This document shows, piece by piece, positions 55,026-64,000 of a stretch of DNA of 64,000 nt. Made by a program: the position numbers and the translations under genes. The DNA is taken from positions 62,001-126,000 of the forward strand of contig NZ_CANMTQ010000006.1 of NCBI RefSeq assembly GCF_947500835.1, read 5' to 3'. The notes beneath the pieces are model-generated. The model was not told the origin of the DNA, made no database searches, and saw only the letters and a list, made by a program, of their open reading frames with translations. This DNA is from an uncultured Halomonas sp. GTDB taxonomy: Bacteria > Pseudomonadota > Gammaproteobacteria > Pseudomonadales > Halomonadaceae. Within the stretch, counting starts at the first letter, position 1, and each line of letters begins with the position of its first letter.

Positions 55026-55706
55026 TCAGATGCTGTCCGGTGTACGCAACTCCGTGGCTTGAATGCGCTGCTCCCGATGCTTTTCCCGCTGGGAGGGCAT
55101 CTCGGCACGATAGACCCCTTGATCGCCGACTACCCAGGAGAGCGGCCTGCGTTCTTCCTGAATCGAATCCTGCAGCAGCTGCAAGCCATGCAGGAACGCC
55201 TCGGGACGCGGCGGGCAGCCCGGAATATAGACATCCACCGGGAGGAATTTGTCGACGCCCTGCACCACGGAATAAATATCGTACATGCCACCGGAGTTGG
55301 CGCAGGAACCCATCGAGATTACCCACTTGGGCTCGAGCATCTGATCGTAGAGCTGCTGGATGACCGGCGCCATCTTGAGAAAACAGGTGCCGGCGATAAC
55401 CATGAAATCCGCTTGACGCGGGGAGGCGCGAATGACCTCGGCGCCAAAGCGAGCAATGTCGTGGGGGGCGGTAAACGCCGTGGTCATCTCCACATAGCAG
55501 CAGGAAAGACCGAAGTTATAGGGCCACAGAGAATTCTTGCGCCCCCAGTTGACCGCCGAATGCAGCACCTCTTCGAGCTTGCCGGTAAACACGTTGCGAT
55601 GAATCTGCTGCTTGACCGGATCTTCGACCCGACGCTGCTCGTTCAGGGGATAACGCGAATCTTCCGTGGCAATCGCATCGGTTGCGCGGGTCAGGGTATA
55701 GGCCAT
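55026..55706 (-). CDS. nuoB: NADH-quinone oxidoreductase subunit B
   Basis: A 226-residue subunit that holds cluster N2, next to quinone. The ligands are GLSCCYVEM (tandem Cys), the Cys of [11 protein letters not shown] and that of [16 protein letters not shown] lies about 6 bases before the ATG at 55706, so the nine codons upstream are not used. A 51-base spacer separates it from nuoCD. Confidence 0.96.
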   Translation of the reverse strand: MAYTLTRATDAIATEDSRYPLNEQRRVEDPVKQQIHRNVFTGKLEEVLHSAVNWGRKNSLWPYNFGLSCCYVEMTTAFTAPHDIARFGAEVIRASPRQADFMVIAGTCFLKMAPVIQQLYDQMLEPKWVISMGSCANSGGMYDIYSVVQGVDKFLPVDVYIPGCPPRPEAFLHGLQLLQDSIQEERRPLSWVVGDQGVYRAEMPSQREKHREQRIQATELRTPDSI

Positions 55707-55813
55707 GGGACTCCTCCAGCGAAAATTCAGCACGGGTGTTTGGGCGGGCCTGAACGACGGCCTCGAAGCGCACGATAATGATGTTGTTATACGGCGCTGC
55801 TGCCACTACAACG

Positions 55814-56209
55814 CTATTTGCCGCCACGCCCTTCCGGCGCCCAGTCAAGGGCCCCCACGCGGCTGTCGTAGACCAAGCCTGCCAGTAGTATCAAGATGAA
55901 TATCGACGCGCCGATGAAACCGGGCCAGCCAACTTCGCGAACCGATATGGCCCAGGCGAAAAGAAAGACCGCCTCGATGTCGAAGATGACGAAGAGCATG
56001 GCGACCAGATAGAACTTTACGGAGAAGGGTTGACGCGCGCTTCCGGCGCCAAGGATGCCGCCTTCGAAGGGAATGGTCTTGCTGCGTCCTTGACTACGAC
56101 CGCCAAGCAACATCGAGGCGCCAAGCATGAACAAGCAAAGCGCGAGTACGGCAAAAATAAAAAAGCCGACACCCCAATACTCGGCAATCAATGCGATGTT
56201 CTGATCCAT
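55814..56209 (-). CDS. nuoA: NADH-quinone oxidoreductase subunit A
   Basis: A 131-residue membrane subunit with three helices. [40 protein letters not shown] and [20 protein letters not shown] match the family, including the conserved Asp-Glu pair. The ATG at 56209 has GAGGA 7 bases upstream; a GTG at 56215 is too close. It is first in the nuo operon. Confidence 0.96.
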   Translation of the reverse strand: MDQNIALIAEYWGVGFFIFAVLALCLFMLGASMLLGGRSQGRSKTIPFEGGILGAGSARQPFSVKFYLVAMLFVIFDIEAVFLFAWAISVREVGWPGFIGASIFILILLAGLVYDSRVGALDWAPEGRGGK

Positions 56210-56242
56210 GAACACGTCCTCGCTAGATCAAACTCTATTTCT

Positions 56243-56270
56243 ATGATGCCTGAATGACTTGTTGCGTCAA
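56243..56270 (-). promoter_or_regulatory. Candidate sigma-70 promoter of the nuo operon
   Basis: On the minus strand TTGACG (56265-56270) and CATCAT (56243-56248) are 16 bases apart, matching the -35 and -10 consensus at 5 and 4 of 6 positions. It lies about 35 bases before the nuoA start. The 170-base gap to yqaA contains no other gene. Confidence 0.35.
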
Positions 56271-56379
56271 TCGCTCTGCCTTGTAATACCTGCGCTGCAA
56301 CATGAGAAACAGCACTTGCTTATTCAAGCACAAGTATAAATGAATACAACAAACTTGCTAGGCACCTGACCTCTTGCGA

Positions 56380-56808
56380 TCAGCAAAGCGGCACCAGCCA
56401 AACCTGGGCCAATGCCAGCAACAGCGCATAACGCACGCCCTTGGCGACAACGATCAACAGTGTCGCTCGCCACCAGGCCAGACGCAATACACCCGCCATC
56501 ACAACGAGCGCATCACCCACCACAGGCGCCCAGGATAGCAATAGACTCCACGCCCCGAAGCGTCGATACCACTGCTCGGCCCTAAGCAGGTTGCGGGGTG
56601 ACACCGGAAACCAGCGCTGATGCTGAAATTGCCGTGCATAACGCCCAAGCGCCACATTGATCATGCTGCCGAGGCTATTGCCGGCCGTCGCCACCAGCCA
56701 CAAAAGCAGTGGCGGCTCTCCAATACACCACTGGCGCGCCAGCCACACCTCGGAACCCCCCGGTAACAGGGTGGCACTCGCAAGCGCAACCAGAAACAGA
56801 CTCAGCAT
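56380..56808 (-). CDS. YqaA family membrane protein (DedA-like)
   Basis: A 142-residue membrane protein. [40 protein letters not shown] and [20 protein letters not shown] are YqaA signatures, related to the DedA / SNARE-associated fold. About four helices are visible. Its function is not established; DedA relatives move undecaprenyl phosphate or other lipids. It is divergent from thiD. Confidence 0.85.
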   Translation of the reverse strand: MLSLFLVALASATLLPGGSEVWLARQWCIGEPPLLLWLVATAGNSLGSMINVALGRYARQFQHQRWFPVSPRNLLRAEQWYRRFGAWSLLLSWAPVVGDALVVMAGVLRLAWWRATLLIVVAKGVRYALLLALAQVWLVPLC

Positions 56809-56871
56809 GGCTTGTTCCTGTCGGATTGCTTTAGGCTATGAGCTTTCAAGCCACTCAAGGTTATTCCAGCG

Positions 56872-57684
56872 ATGACCACTTCGCCTTTCATTCCCAATGC
56901 ATTGACCATTGCTGGCTCGGACCCCTCCGGAGGCGCCGGCATCCAGGCGGATCTCAAGACCTTCTCGGCGCTGGGCGTCTATGGCACCAGCGTGATCACC
57001 GCCTTGACTGCGCAGAACACCCGGGGTGTCGCCGGGGTGCATGCCCTGCCAACGGATTTTATCGCCGCGCAGCTGGATACCCTGTTGGATGACGTGGCTA
57101 TCGAGGCGGTGAAGATCGGCATGGTGGCGAGCGAGGAAGTGGCCATTGTCATCCGGGACGCTCTTGCGCGCCGGCGCCCACGCTGGATCGTGCTGGACCC
57201 GGTGATGGTGGCCAAGAGCGGTGACGTGCTGGTCGACAACGCCGGCATTTGCGCCGTTCGCGAGATACTGGTGCCCTTGGCAGATCTGATCACTCCGAAT
57301 CTGCCCGAGGCCGCCGTGCTACTGGACTACAAGGCCGCGCAGAACCTTGCCGACATGGAGGCCCTCGCGTCCCGCCTGGAAACCCTTGGCACCTCGAACG
57401 TATTGCTCAAGGGCGGTCATCTGCGCGGTGAGCGCTGTCCCGATTTGTTGATCTCGAATAACGAAACGCAATGGCTTGACGCGCCTCGGGTCGATACCGA
57501 TAACCTGCATGGCACAGGCTGCACGCTCTCTTCGGCAATCGCGGCCTATCTTGCGCAAGGTCATGAACTATTCGAGGCAGTAGGTCAGGCAAAAGCCTGG
57601 TTGAGCCAGGCGCTGAGCGCCAGCAAAAGACTCCAGGTGGGCAAGGGGCGTGGCCCGGTGCATCACTTCCATGCCTGGTGGTAG
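56872..57684 (+). CDS. thiD: Hydroxymethylpyrimidine/phosphomethylpyrimidine kinase
   Basis: A 270-residue ribokinase-fold kinase of thiamine synthesis that phosphorylates HMP and [24 protein letters not shown] is the N-terminal signature. [25 protein letters not shown] and the anion-hole loop [20 protein letters not shown] with its catalytic region near the end are present. No thiamine gene or riboswitch was recognised near it. Confidence 0.95.
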   Translation: MTTSPFIPNALTIAGSDPSGGAGIQADLKTFSALGVYGTSVITALTAQNTRGVAGVHALPTDFIAAQLDTLLDDVAIEAVKIGMVASEEVAIVIRDALARRRPRWIVLDPVMVAKSGDVLVDNAGICAVREILVPLADLITPNLPEAAVLLDYKAAQNLADMEALASRLETLGTSNVLLKGGHLRGERCPDLLISNNETQWLDAPRVDTDNLHGTGCTLSSAIAAYLAQGHELFEAVGQAKAWLSQALSASKRLQVGKGRGPVHHFHAWW

Positions 57685-57779
57685 CCTGGCAGCGACAGCC
57701 GAACAGCGCTCCCGAGACAATTCACTGTCGAGATCATTCGTAATCCGTTCAGAGATACCTGGATAAGACGCTGTATTTC

Positions 57780-58484
57780 TTACGCATTCTTTTCGTCTTC
57801 CCCGTCTTGCAGGTACTCGTACTCCTTCGATGCATCAGGACGCTCGAGAATGTCGTCCAGAGCGACATCCACGAAGTCCCCTACCACGAGGGCGGCGCCG
57901 GCATCGCGCAATTCGGCAGGAGAATGGGTCGCCGCCATGCCGATTACCCTGAGCCCGGCATTGATCGCAGCGGTCACCCCCTTGGGCGAATCCTCGAAGG
58001 CAAGGCACTGCCCCGGCTCCGCGTCAAGCCGCTCAAGGGCCAGGCGATAGACGGCAGGATCGGGTTTGGCCGCCTCCACTTCCTCGGCGAAGGTTTGAAC
58101 GGCGAACTTGTCTTCAAGCCCCAGGGAGTGAAGAATCTTGTCGGCGATTTCCTGAGGAGCGTTCGAGACCAGCGCCAAGCGGTAACCTTTCTCGCTTGCG
58201 CGATCAAGAAACGGGATCAATCCTGGCAACGGCCCGGCGGCACTCAAACGATTGCGATAATAGCCGTCCTGCGTATCGAGCAGACGCTGACGCTCGTCAC
58301 TTTCCAATCGCGGCAAGATGTTCTCGAGCGCTTCTTCACGAGATCGACCACGTATATTTTCCTGGTAGAACCCGAAATCCACATCGATGCCATGGGGACG
58401 AAGCGCCTCAAGCCAGGTAGCGCGAGCCAGTCCGTGAGTGTCGCTCAGGGTGCCATCCAGATCGAACATTATTACGTCGGTCAC
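57780..58484 (-). CDS. HAD-IA hydrolase, beta-phosphoglucomutase-like
   Basis: A 234-residue HAD phosphatase. Motif I is FDLDGTLSDTHG, motif II is in LALVSNAPQE, motif III uses the Lys of AAKPDPAVY, motif IV is AFEDSPKGVTAAINAG. The helical cap (residues 15-85) is that of the phosphoglycolate phosphatase / beta-phosphoglucomutase group. The start is a GTG at 58484 with AGGAG 7 bases upstream. It lies 110 bases downstream of a TRAP binding-protein gene on the same strand. Substrate unknown. Confidence 0.85.
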   Translation of the reverse strand: MTDVIMFDLDGTLSDTHGLARATWLEALRPHGIDVDFGFYQENIRGRSREEALENILPRLESDERQRLLDTQDGYYRNRLSAAGPLPGLIPFLDRASEKGYRLALVSNAPQEIADKILHSLGLEDKFAVQTFAEEVEAAKPDPAVYRLALERLDAEPGQCLAFEDSPKGVTAAINAGLRVIGMAATHSPAELRDAGAALVVGDFVDVALDDILERPDASKEYEYLQDGEDEKNA

Positions 58485-58594
58485 CAGGTTCTCCTTTTAT
58501 TCTTCATGGATCAGCGAGGTTGTGAACGTCTGTTGTCGCATTGGTTCCTCTTTGGCATGACTCTCTTTTGCGTAAAAATCGCAATAGGGAAAAG

Positions 58595-59629
58595 TCAACC
58601 CTCGTCGCCACCGTCTGTCTCGCTTCCAAGGGCCTGCACTTCCTCGTCCAGCAGCTCGAGGAGCTTCTTGCCGCGCTCCCCTGCCTGCTCGATGTAGACA
58701 TCACGCACGTCCAGGCTTTTATCCCGAAACGCCTGGCGCTGCCCCTCGGTAAGCGTGCTTATCTCGATATCACCATTTTCCTCGAGGGTCTCCAGCCGCT
58801 GCTGGTTGAGTTCTTCCTGATAGTCGAAGATGTAGCGGCGCATGTCCTCCGTAACATCGGCGAGCATGGCTTGCTGCTCTTCAGGTAATTGCGTAAAGAA
58901 GTCCTGACCCGCTACAAGCGTGGTGACAAACGGTGCCGTTCTGGCCCGAATCATATGATCCTGCATCTCGTGGAGGCCCATTTCTTCGATGGCGGCGATG
59001 GTATTGGCGTGGCCTTCGATCTGCCCCGACTGCAGGCTGGAATGGATGTCGGCGTAGATCACCGGCTCGGGAGTGGCGCCATATGCACGATAGGCTTCCT
59101 GCGCGACCGGCGAGGACATGGTACGCATCTTGAAGCCTTCCATGTCCGCAGGCGTCTCGATGGCTCGATTGGCGCTCCACACTGTCCAACCCTCGGAGAT
59201 GATGCTCAACAGCCGTAGCCCATGTTCATGATAGGCTTCCTGGAGCAGCGGCCGAGCCTCGGTGGTGGCCAGCACCTGCTCGTTGATCTCGGCGTCATCG
59301 GAGAACAGGAAATGCAACGAGAATACGCCGACCTCGGGAATCGTCGAGGCCAGATGATCCGGCGCGGCAAAAGCCAGCTGAATGGCATTCTGGCGAACCA
59401 GCTCGGGCAACTGCGGTGAAGTCCCCAGCGCCCCATGAGGATAGATCTCGATACTGATATCACCATCCGAGCGCTGCTCGATGCGGGTCTTGAACTCCTG
59501 GGCATAGGCATCCTGAAGGCTGCCTTCCCCCTCTTCCAGGGCCAGGCGCCATTTTTCGGCAAAGGCGGCACTCGTCGAGAAAACTCCTACAGCGACGATG
59601 ATCAGCGCTAATCCGATTTTCCTGAACAT
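58595..59629 (-). CDS. TRAP substrate-binding protein DctP (no adjacent permease)
   Basis: A 344-residue periplasmic binding protein with a signal peptide (IGLALIIVAVGVFSTSAAFA). WRLALEEGEGSLQDAYAQEF opens the mature part. FKMRTMSSPVAQEAYRAYGA carries the Arg used for ligand carboxylate binding. The acidic tail (SETDGGDEG) fits a halophile. The start at 59629 is the only one that begins the signal peptide. Permease genes lie 3.4 kb away on the other strand (62995-64000), which may be its partners. Confidence 0.88.
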   Translation of the reverse strand: MFRKIGLALIIVAVGVFSTSAAFAEKWRLALEEGEGSLQDAYAQEFKTRIEQRSDGDISIEIYPHGALGTSPQLPELVRQNAIQLAFAAPDHLASTIPEVGVFSLHFLFSDDAEINEQVLATTEARPLLQEAYHEHGLRLLSIISEGWTVWSANRAIETPADMEGFKMRTMSSPVAQEAYRAYGATPEPVIYADIHSSLQSGQIEGHANTIAAIEEMGLHEMQDHMIRARTAPFVTTLVAGQDFFTQLPEEQQAMLADVTEDMRRYIFDYQEELNQQRLETLEENGDIEISTLTEGQRQAFRDKSLDVRDVYIEQAGERGKKLLELLDEEVQALGSETDGGDEG

Positions 59630-59689
59630 GTTGTTATTCTCTCTACTCCAAATGGTTGAATACACCGATGACAGCCTGACAGGTACGAC

Positions 59690-60127
59690 ATGAAAGCATT
59701 GATTCAGCGGGTCAAGAACGCCAGCGTCGAAATCGAGGGGCGCCCTGTAGGCGCCATCGACCAGGGTATACTGGCGCTGATCGGCGTCGAAAAACACGAC
59801 GATGAGGCCCGCGCCGACAAGTTACTACACAAGCTTCTGCATTACCGGATATTCAGCGATGCATCAGGCAAGATGAATCTCGATCTGCAGCAGGTCGAGG
59901 GTGGATTGCTGCTGGTCTCCCAGTTCACCCTGGCGGCGGACACCGGTAAAGGACTGAGGCCGGGCTTCTCCAGTGCTGCGGCTCAAGAGGACGGTCAGCG
60001 TCTCTACCACTATTTGCTGGAGCAGGCCGAGAAGCGCTGGTCGAAGGTCGCCAAGGGCGAATTCGGCGCCGATATGCAGATCAGCCTGATCAACGACGGG
60101 CCCGTGACATTTTTGCTGGAAACCTGA
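59690..60127 (+). CDS. dtd: D-aminoacyl-tRNA deacylase
   Basis: A 145-residue homodimeric deacylase that removes D-amino acids (and glycine from tRNA-Ala). [20 protein letters not shown], the substrate-binding [17 protein letters not shown] and the C-terminal GPVTFLLET with its cross-subunit Gly-cis-Pro motif are intact. It is divergent from the binding-protein gene across 60 bases and its stop directly abuts the stop of chaB. Confidence 0.95.
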   Translation: MKALIQRVKNASVEIEGRPVGAIDQGILALIGVEKHDDEARADKLLHKLLHYRIFSDASGKMNLDLQQVEGGLLLVSQFTLAADTGKGLRPGFSSAAAQEDGQRLYHYLLEQAEKRWSKVAKGEFGADMQISLINDGPVTFLLET

Positions 60128-60358
60128 CTACTTTTTAGGATGCCACTTGTCGTCATCACCCTTTTCATACTTCTCCTTGACCGCGGCCCAGGCAACCCGA
60201 TGTGCGGTCTCCTCTCGGGAGGCGTCACCACGACGATCCTCAGGCTTCTCGTACTCGTCCCAGGCGCTATTGAAAGCTTCCTTGTAGATCGTCTGCGCCT
60301 TGGGTGGCAAAACGTTCTGCACGCTATCGGGCAGTTCATCCCGCTTGTCATAAGGCAT
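60128..60358 (-). CDS. chaB: ChaB family protein
   Basis: A 76-residue ChaB-type protein: MPYDKRDELPDSVQNVLPPK, AQTIYKEAFNSAWDEYEKP and AHRVAWAAVKEKYEKG are the family pattern. E. coli ChaB was linked to the ChaA cation exchanger, but its role is unclear. GGAGGT lies 6 bases before the ATG at 60358; upstream in-frame codons to 60418 are not needed. It ends directly against dtd, which is convergent. Confidence 0.85.
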   Translation of the reverse strand: MPYDKRDELPDSVQNVLPPKAQTIYKEAFNSAWDEYEKPEDRRGDASREETAHRVAWAAVKEKYEKGDDDKWHPKK

Positions 60359-60414
60359 CTCGACCTCCTGTCTGACGTAAAAGAAACAAGACTCACATTC
60401 TACCGAAGTCCGCA

Positions 60415-62328
<1,914 letters not shown>

Positions 62329-62371
62329 GAAAGCTCCCGAGCGTGGAGTGGATGGCGCAGCCAGACAAAAA

Positions 62372-62863
62372 ATGGACGATCATTCTACCCAATTTTCCAT
62401 ATCATTATGGGACTACGCGCTGATTCTCTACGCTCGGCCTGGCGTAGCGGCTGCGTGCCTGGCGCTACAGGACGACTATGGCATTGATGTCTGTGAGCTT
62501 TTGTGGCTGTGCTGGCTCAATCGGCTGGGATTGACGACGAATACCGAGCTTACCTGCGTGCTTGCGCCCATTCGCGCTCACCAGGCCACGCTGACCCGTT
62601 TATTACGGGAACGCCGCCGGGAGCTCAAACCTCACGCCAGTTCTGGTTCATCGCTTGCCGAGTGGCGCGAGGCGATCAAGAGCGCCGAACTCGCCGCGGA
62701 GCGAGGAACTCTCCTGCAGCTACAGGCATTGACACAGCGTGACCAGATCGTTCGTCCCTTGCGACCTGATGATGTTCCTTTAATTACGTCTCTAGCCCAG
62801 CATGCGGGCCAGCATGATCAGTCGGTCATTGATCGCTTGAATATGCTGGCAGCACAGGCTTGA
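62372..62863 (+). CDS. TIGR02444 / DUF2390 family protein
   Basis: A 163-residue protein with the family start SISLWDYALILYARPGVAAA and QDDYGIDVCELLWLCWLNRL. A helical, charged C-terminal half follows. Function is unknown; it commonly lies next to the ABC-F gene in gammaproteobacteria. The ATG at 62372 is chosen over 62327, since the family motif begins soon after it and the upstream part lies in the start region of the divergent yheS. Confidence 0.85.
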   Translation: MDDHSTQFSISLWDYALILYARPGVAAACLALQDDYGIDVCELLWLCWLNRLGLTTNTELTCVLAPIRAHQATLTRLLRERRRELKPHASSGSSLAEWREAIKSAELAAERGTLLQLQALTQRDQIVRPLRPDDVPLITSLAQHAGQHDQSVIDRLNMLAAQA

Positions 62864-62994
62864 AATCTTTCATACTGCGATTGTCACGACCACATATTGG
62901 CTAATGGCAAGGTATTAGCCAATTCTGTAGGTTCGACAAAGGATACAAAACCAGGCAGGTCACGGTCGGTCAGCCACCAGATGGGGCAATTCTC

Positions 62995-63621
62995 ATGACA
63001 GAACAATCGACTAACAATACGACATCTCCTCGACAGAATGGTTTTCTCCGGGCGCTGGGCGCTTTTGATCGCGGCCTGGGAATGCTCGAGGCCGTGATAA
63101 TCGGCGGCTGCGTGCTCGCCATGGCCGCGCTGATGAGCGCTCACGTGGTAGGCAACCTCCTTTTTCAGCAGGGCATTCCCGGCACCTACGAAGTCACCGA
63201 AATGCTGATCGTGGTGATCACCTTCATCGGTGTCAGCTACGCAGCGAGGCATGCGCGCCATATCAGCATGAGCGCCATTTACGACCAGCTCAGCGGCCGG
63301 TTGCGCAAGGCACTGCTGATCGTTCTGTGTCTGGGCACCGCGGTGCTGATGTTCTATTTCGCCTACAAGTCGGTGGACTATGTACTGACGCTGCAAGAAC
63401 GCGGCCGAACCAGCGCAGCGCTGGGCGTTCCTATGTGGCTGGTCTATCTGGCACTCCCCTTTGGCTTCACGCTGGCCGGTATTCAGTACGTGCTGACCAC
63501 CATCCGAAATCTGTTCAGCGACGACATCTATCGCTCCTTTACCGAAAAAGAAGAGTATTCCGATGTTCCCATGGATGATTCCGGCCAGATCCAAGACGCC
63601 AACGAGCACCGCGGTGTCTGA
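62995..63621 (+). CDS. TRAP transporter small permease (third system)
   Basis: A 208-residue DctQ-type subunit with four helices: MLEAVIIGGCVLAMAALMSA, TEMLIVVITFIGVSYAARHA with HISMSAIYDQL, then LLIVLCLGTAVLMFYFAYKS and LVYLALPFGFTLAGIQYVLT. The N- and C-terminal tails are hydrophilic and longer than usual. It lies 45 bases before its large partner, on the same strand. Confidence 0.88.
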   Translation: MTEQSTNNTTSPRQNGFLRALGAFDRGLGMLEAVIIGGCVLAMAALMSAHVVGNLLFQQGIPGTYEVTEMLIVVITFIGVSYAARHARHISMSAIYDQLSGRLRKALLIVLCLGTAVLMFYFAYKSVDYVLTLQERGRTSAALGVPMWLVYLALPFGFTLAGIQYVLTTIRNLFSDDIYRSFTEKEEYSDVPMDDSGQIQDANEHRGV

Positions 63622-63666
63622 CGTTGAAACCGAAAGAACGACAATAACGAACACAAGGATAATCCA

Positions 63667-64000
63667 ATGCTGATCTTGCTGGGCGTGACCATGCTCGTAC
63701 TGCTGCTGCTCGGGTTTCCGATGATGGTGCCCTTGGCCGTGGGCATGCTGTACATGATGTTCACCGGCATGACCTTCTTTGGCCCGGATCAAGCCGTGAG
63801 CTGGATGATCAGCGGCGTGGGCAGCTGGGTTCTGGCTGCAGTGCCGATGTTCATTTTCGCCGCGGATATTCTGACCAAGGGCCACACGGCCAACCGCCTG
63901 CTTGATGTGGTGGATGCCTTTACCCGCCATATTCGCGGCGGTTTGCCCATCACGACCGCTGCCTCTTGCGCCCTGTTCGGCGCCGTATCCGGCTCGACTC
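63667..64000 (+). CDS. TRAP transporter large permease (third system), cut by the window end
   Basis: The first 111 codons of a DctM-type permease, open to the last base. It begins MLILLGVTMLVLLLLGFPMM and continues VPLAVGMLYMMFTG and VPMFIFAADILTKGHTANRL. It ends in TTAASCALFGAVSGST, the usual DctM helix. AAGGA lies 7 bases before the ATG at 63667. The rest lies outside the window, where a DctP gene could follow. Confidence 0.85.
   Translation, partial: MLILLGVTMLVLLLLGFPMMVPLAVGMLYMMFTGMTFFGPDQAVSWMISGVGSWVLAAVPMFIFAADILTKGHTANRLLDVVDAFTRHIRGGLPITTAASCALFGAVSGST

Noticed and set aside
62884..63930. 348-codon minus-strand frame over the last TRAP genes
   Set aside because: It covers two good DctQ/DctM frames; its translation is His/Gln-rich and resembles the usual antisense pattern.

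Overview
The window looks like a chromosomal segment of a moderately GC-rich, halophilic gammaproteobacterium, most probably Halomonadaceae (Halomonas or a close relative). This is inferred from gene order: hemC-hemD-hemX-hemY; argH-lptM-lysA-dapF-DUF484-xerC-yigB; engB / cytochrome c4 / dsbA; and a 13-gene nuo operon with fused nuoCD. The abundance of TRAP transporters also fits. No rRNA, tRNA, prophage, insertion sequence with transposase, or CRISPR array was seen.

Region 1 (about 0-22 kb) is accessory and catabolic. It holds a locally AT-richer SDR dehydrogenase, a DoxX-pirin operon, an exported FGE-fold protein lacking the catalytic cysteines, and a complete gentisate pathway with its own TRAP transporter (maleylpyruvate isomerase, gentisate 1,2-dioxygenase, fumarylpyruvate hydrolase, DctPQM) and a divergent LysR regulator. 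Next come a pair of exported enzymes (Tat-dependent FMN hydroxyacid oxidase and metallo-beta-lactamase-fold hydrolase), an RND pump with its adaptor, a small secreted protein, a LysR regulator, glutathionyl-hydroquinone reductase, WrbA and a YhaJ-like LysR regulator. A 38-bp sequence upstream of doxX recurs almost unchanged upstream of wrbA. It ties pirin, DoxX and WrbA into a likely quinone/electrophile-stress regulon under the YhaJ-like regulator.

Region 2 (about 22-41 kb) is mainly housekeeping: a YbiO-like mechanosensitive channel, the hem operon, the arginine/lysine/peptidoglycan/recombination cluster, EngB, cytochrome c4, DsbA, an exonuclease/endonuclease/phosphatase-family protein, and a TRAP permease pair with no binding protein. 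Two palindromic MITE-like elements lie here (29240-29506 and 41007-41150). They share an internal hairpin whose stem sequence changes on both sides together.

Region 3 (about 41-56 kb) is the whole respiratory complex I operon, nuoA to nuoN, on the minus strand. It ends directly in the second MITE-like element.

Region 4 (about 56-64 kb) contains YqaA, ThiD, a HAD phosphatase, a lone TRAP binding protein, D-aminoacyl-tRNA deacylase, ChaB, the ABC-F ATPase YheS, a TIGR02444 protein, and a second TRAP permease pair cut by the window end.

All calls come from reading the sequence and translated motifs; no database search was run.
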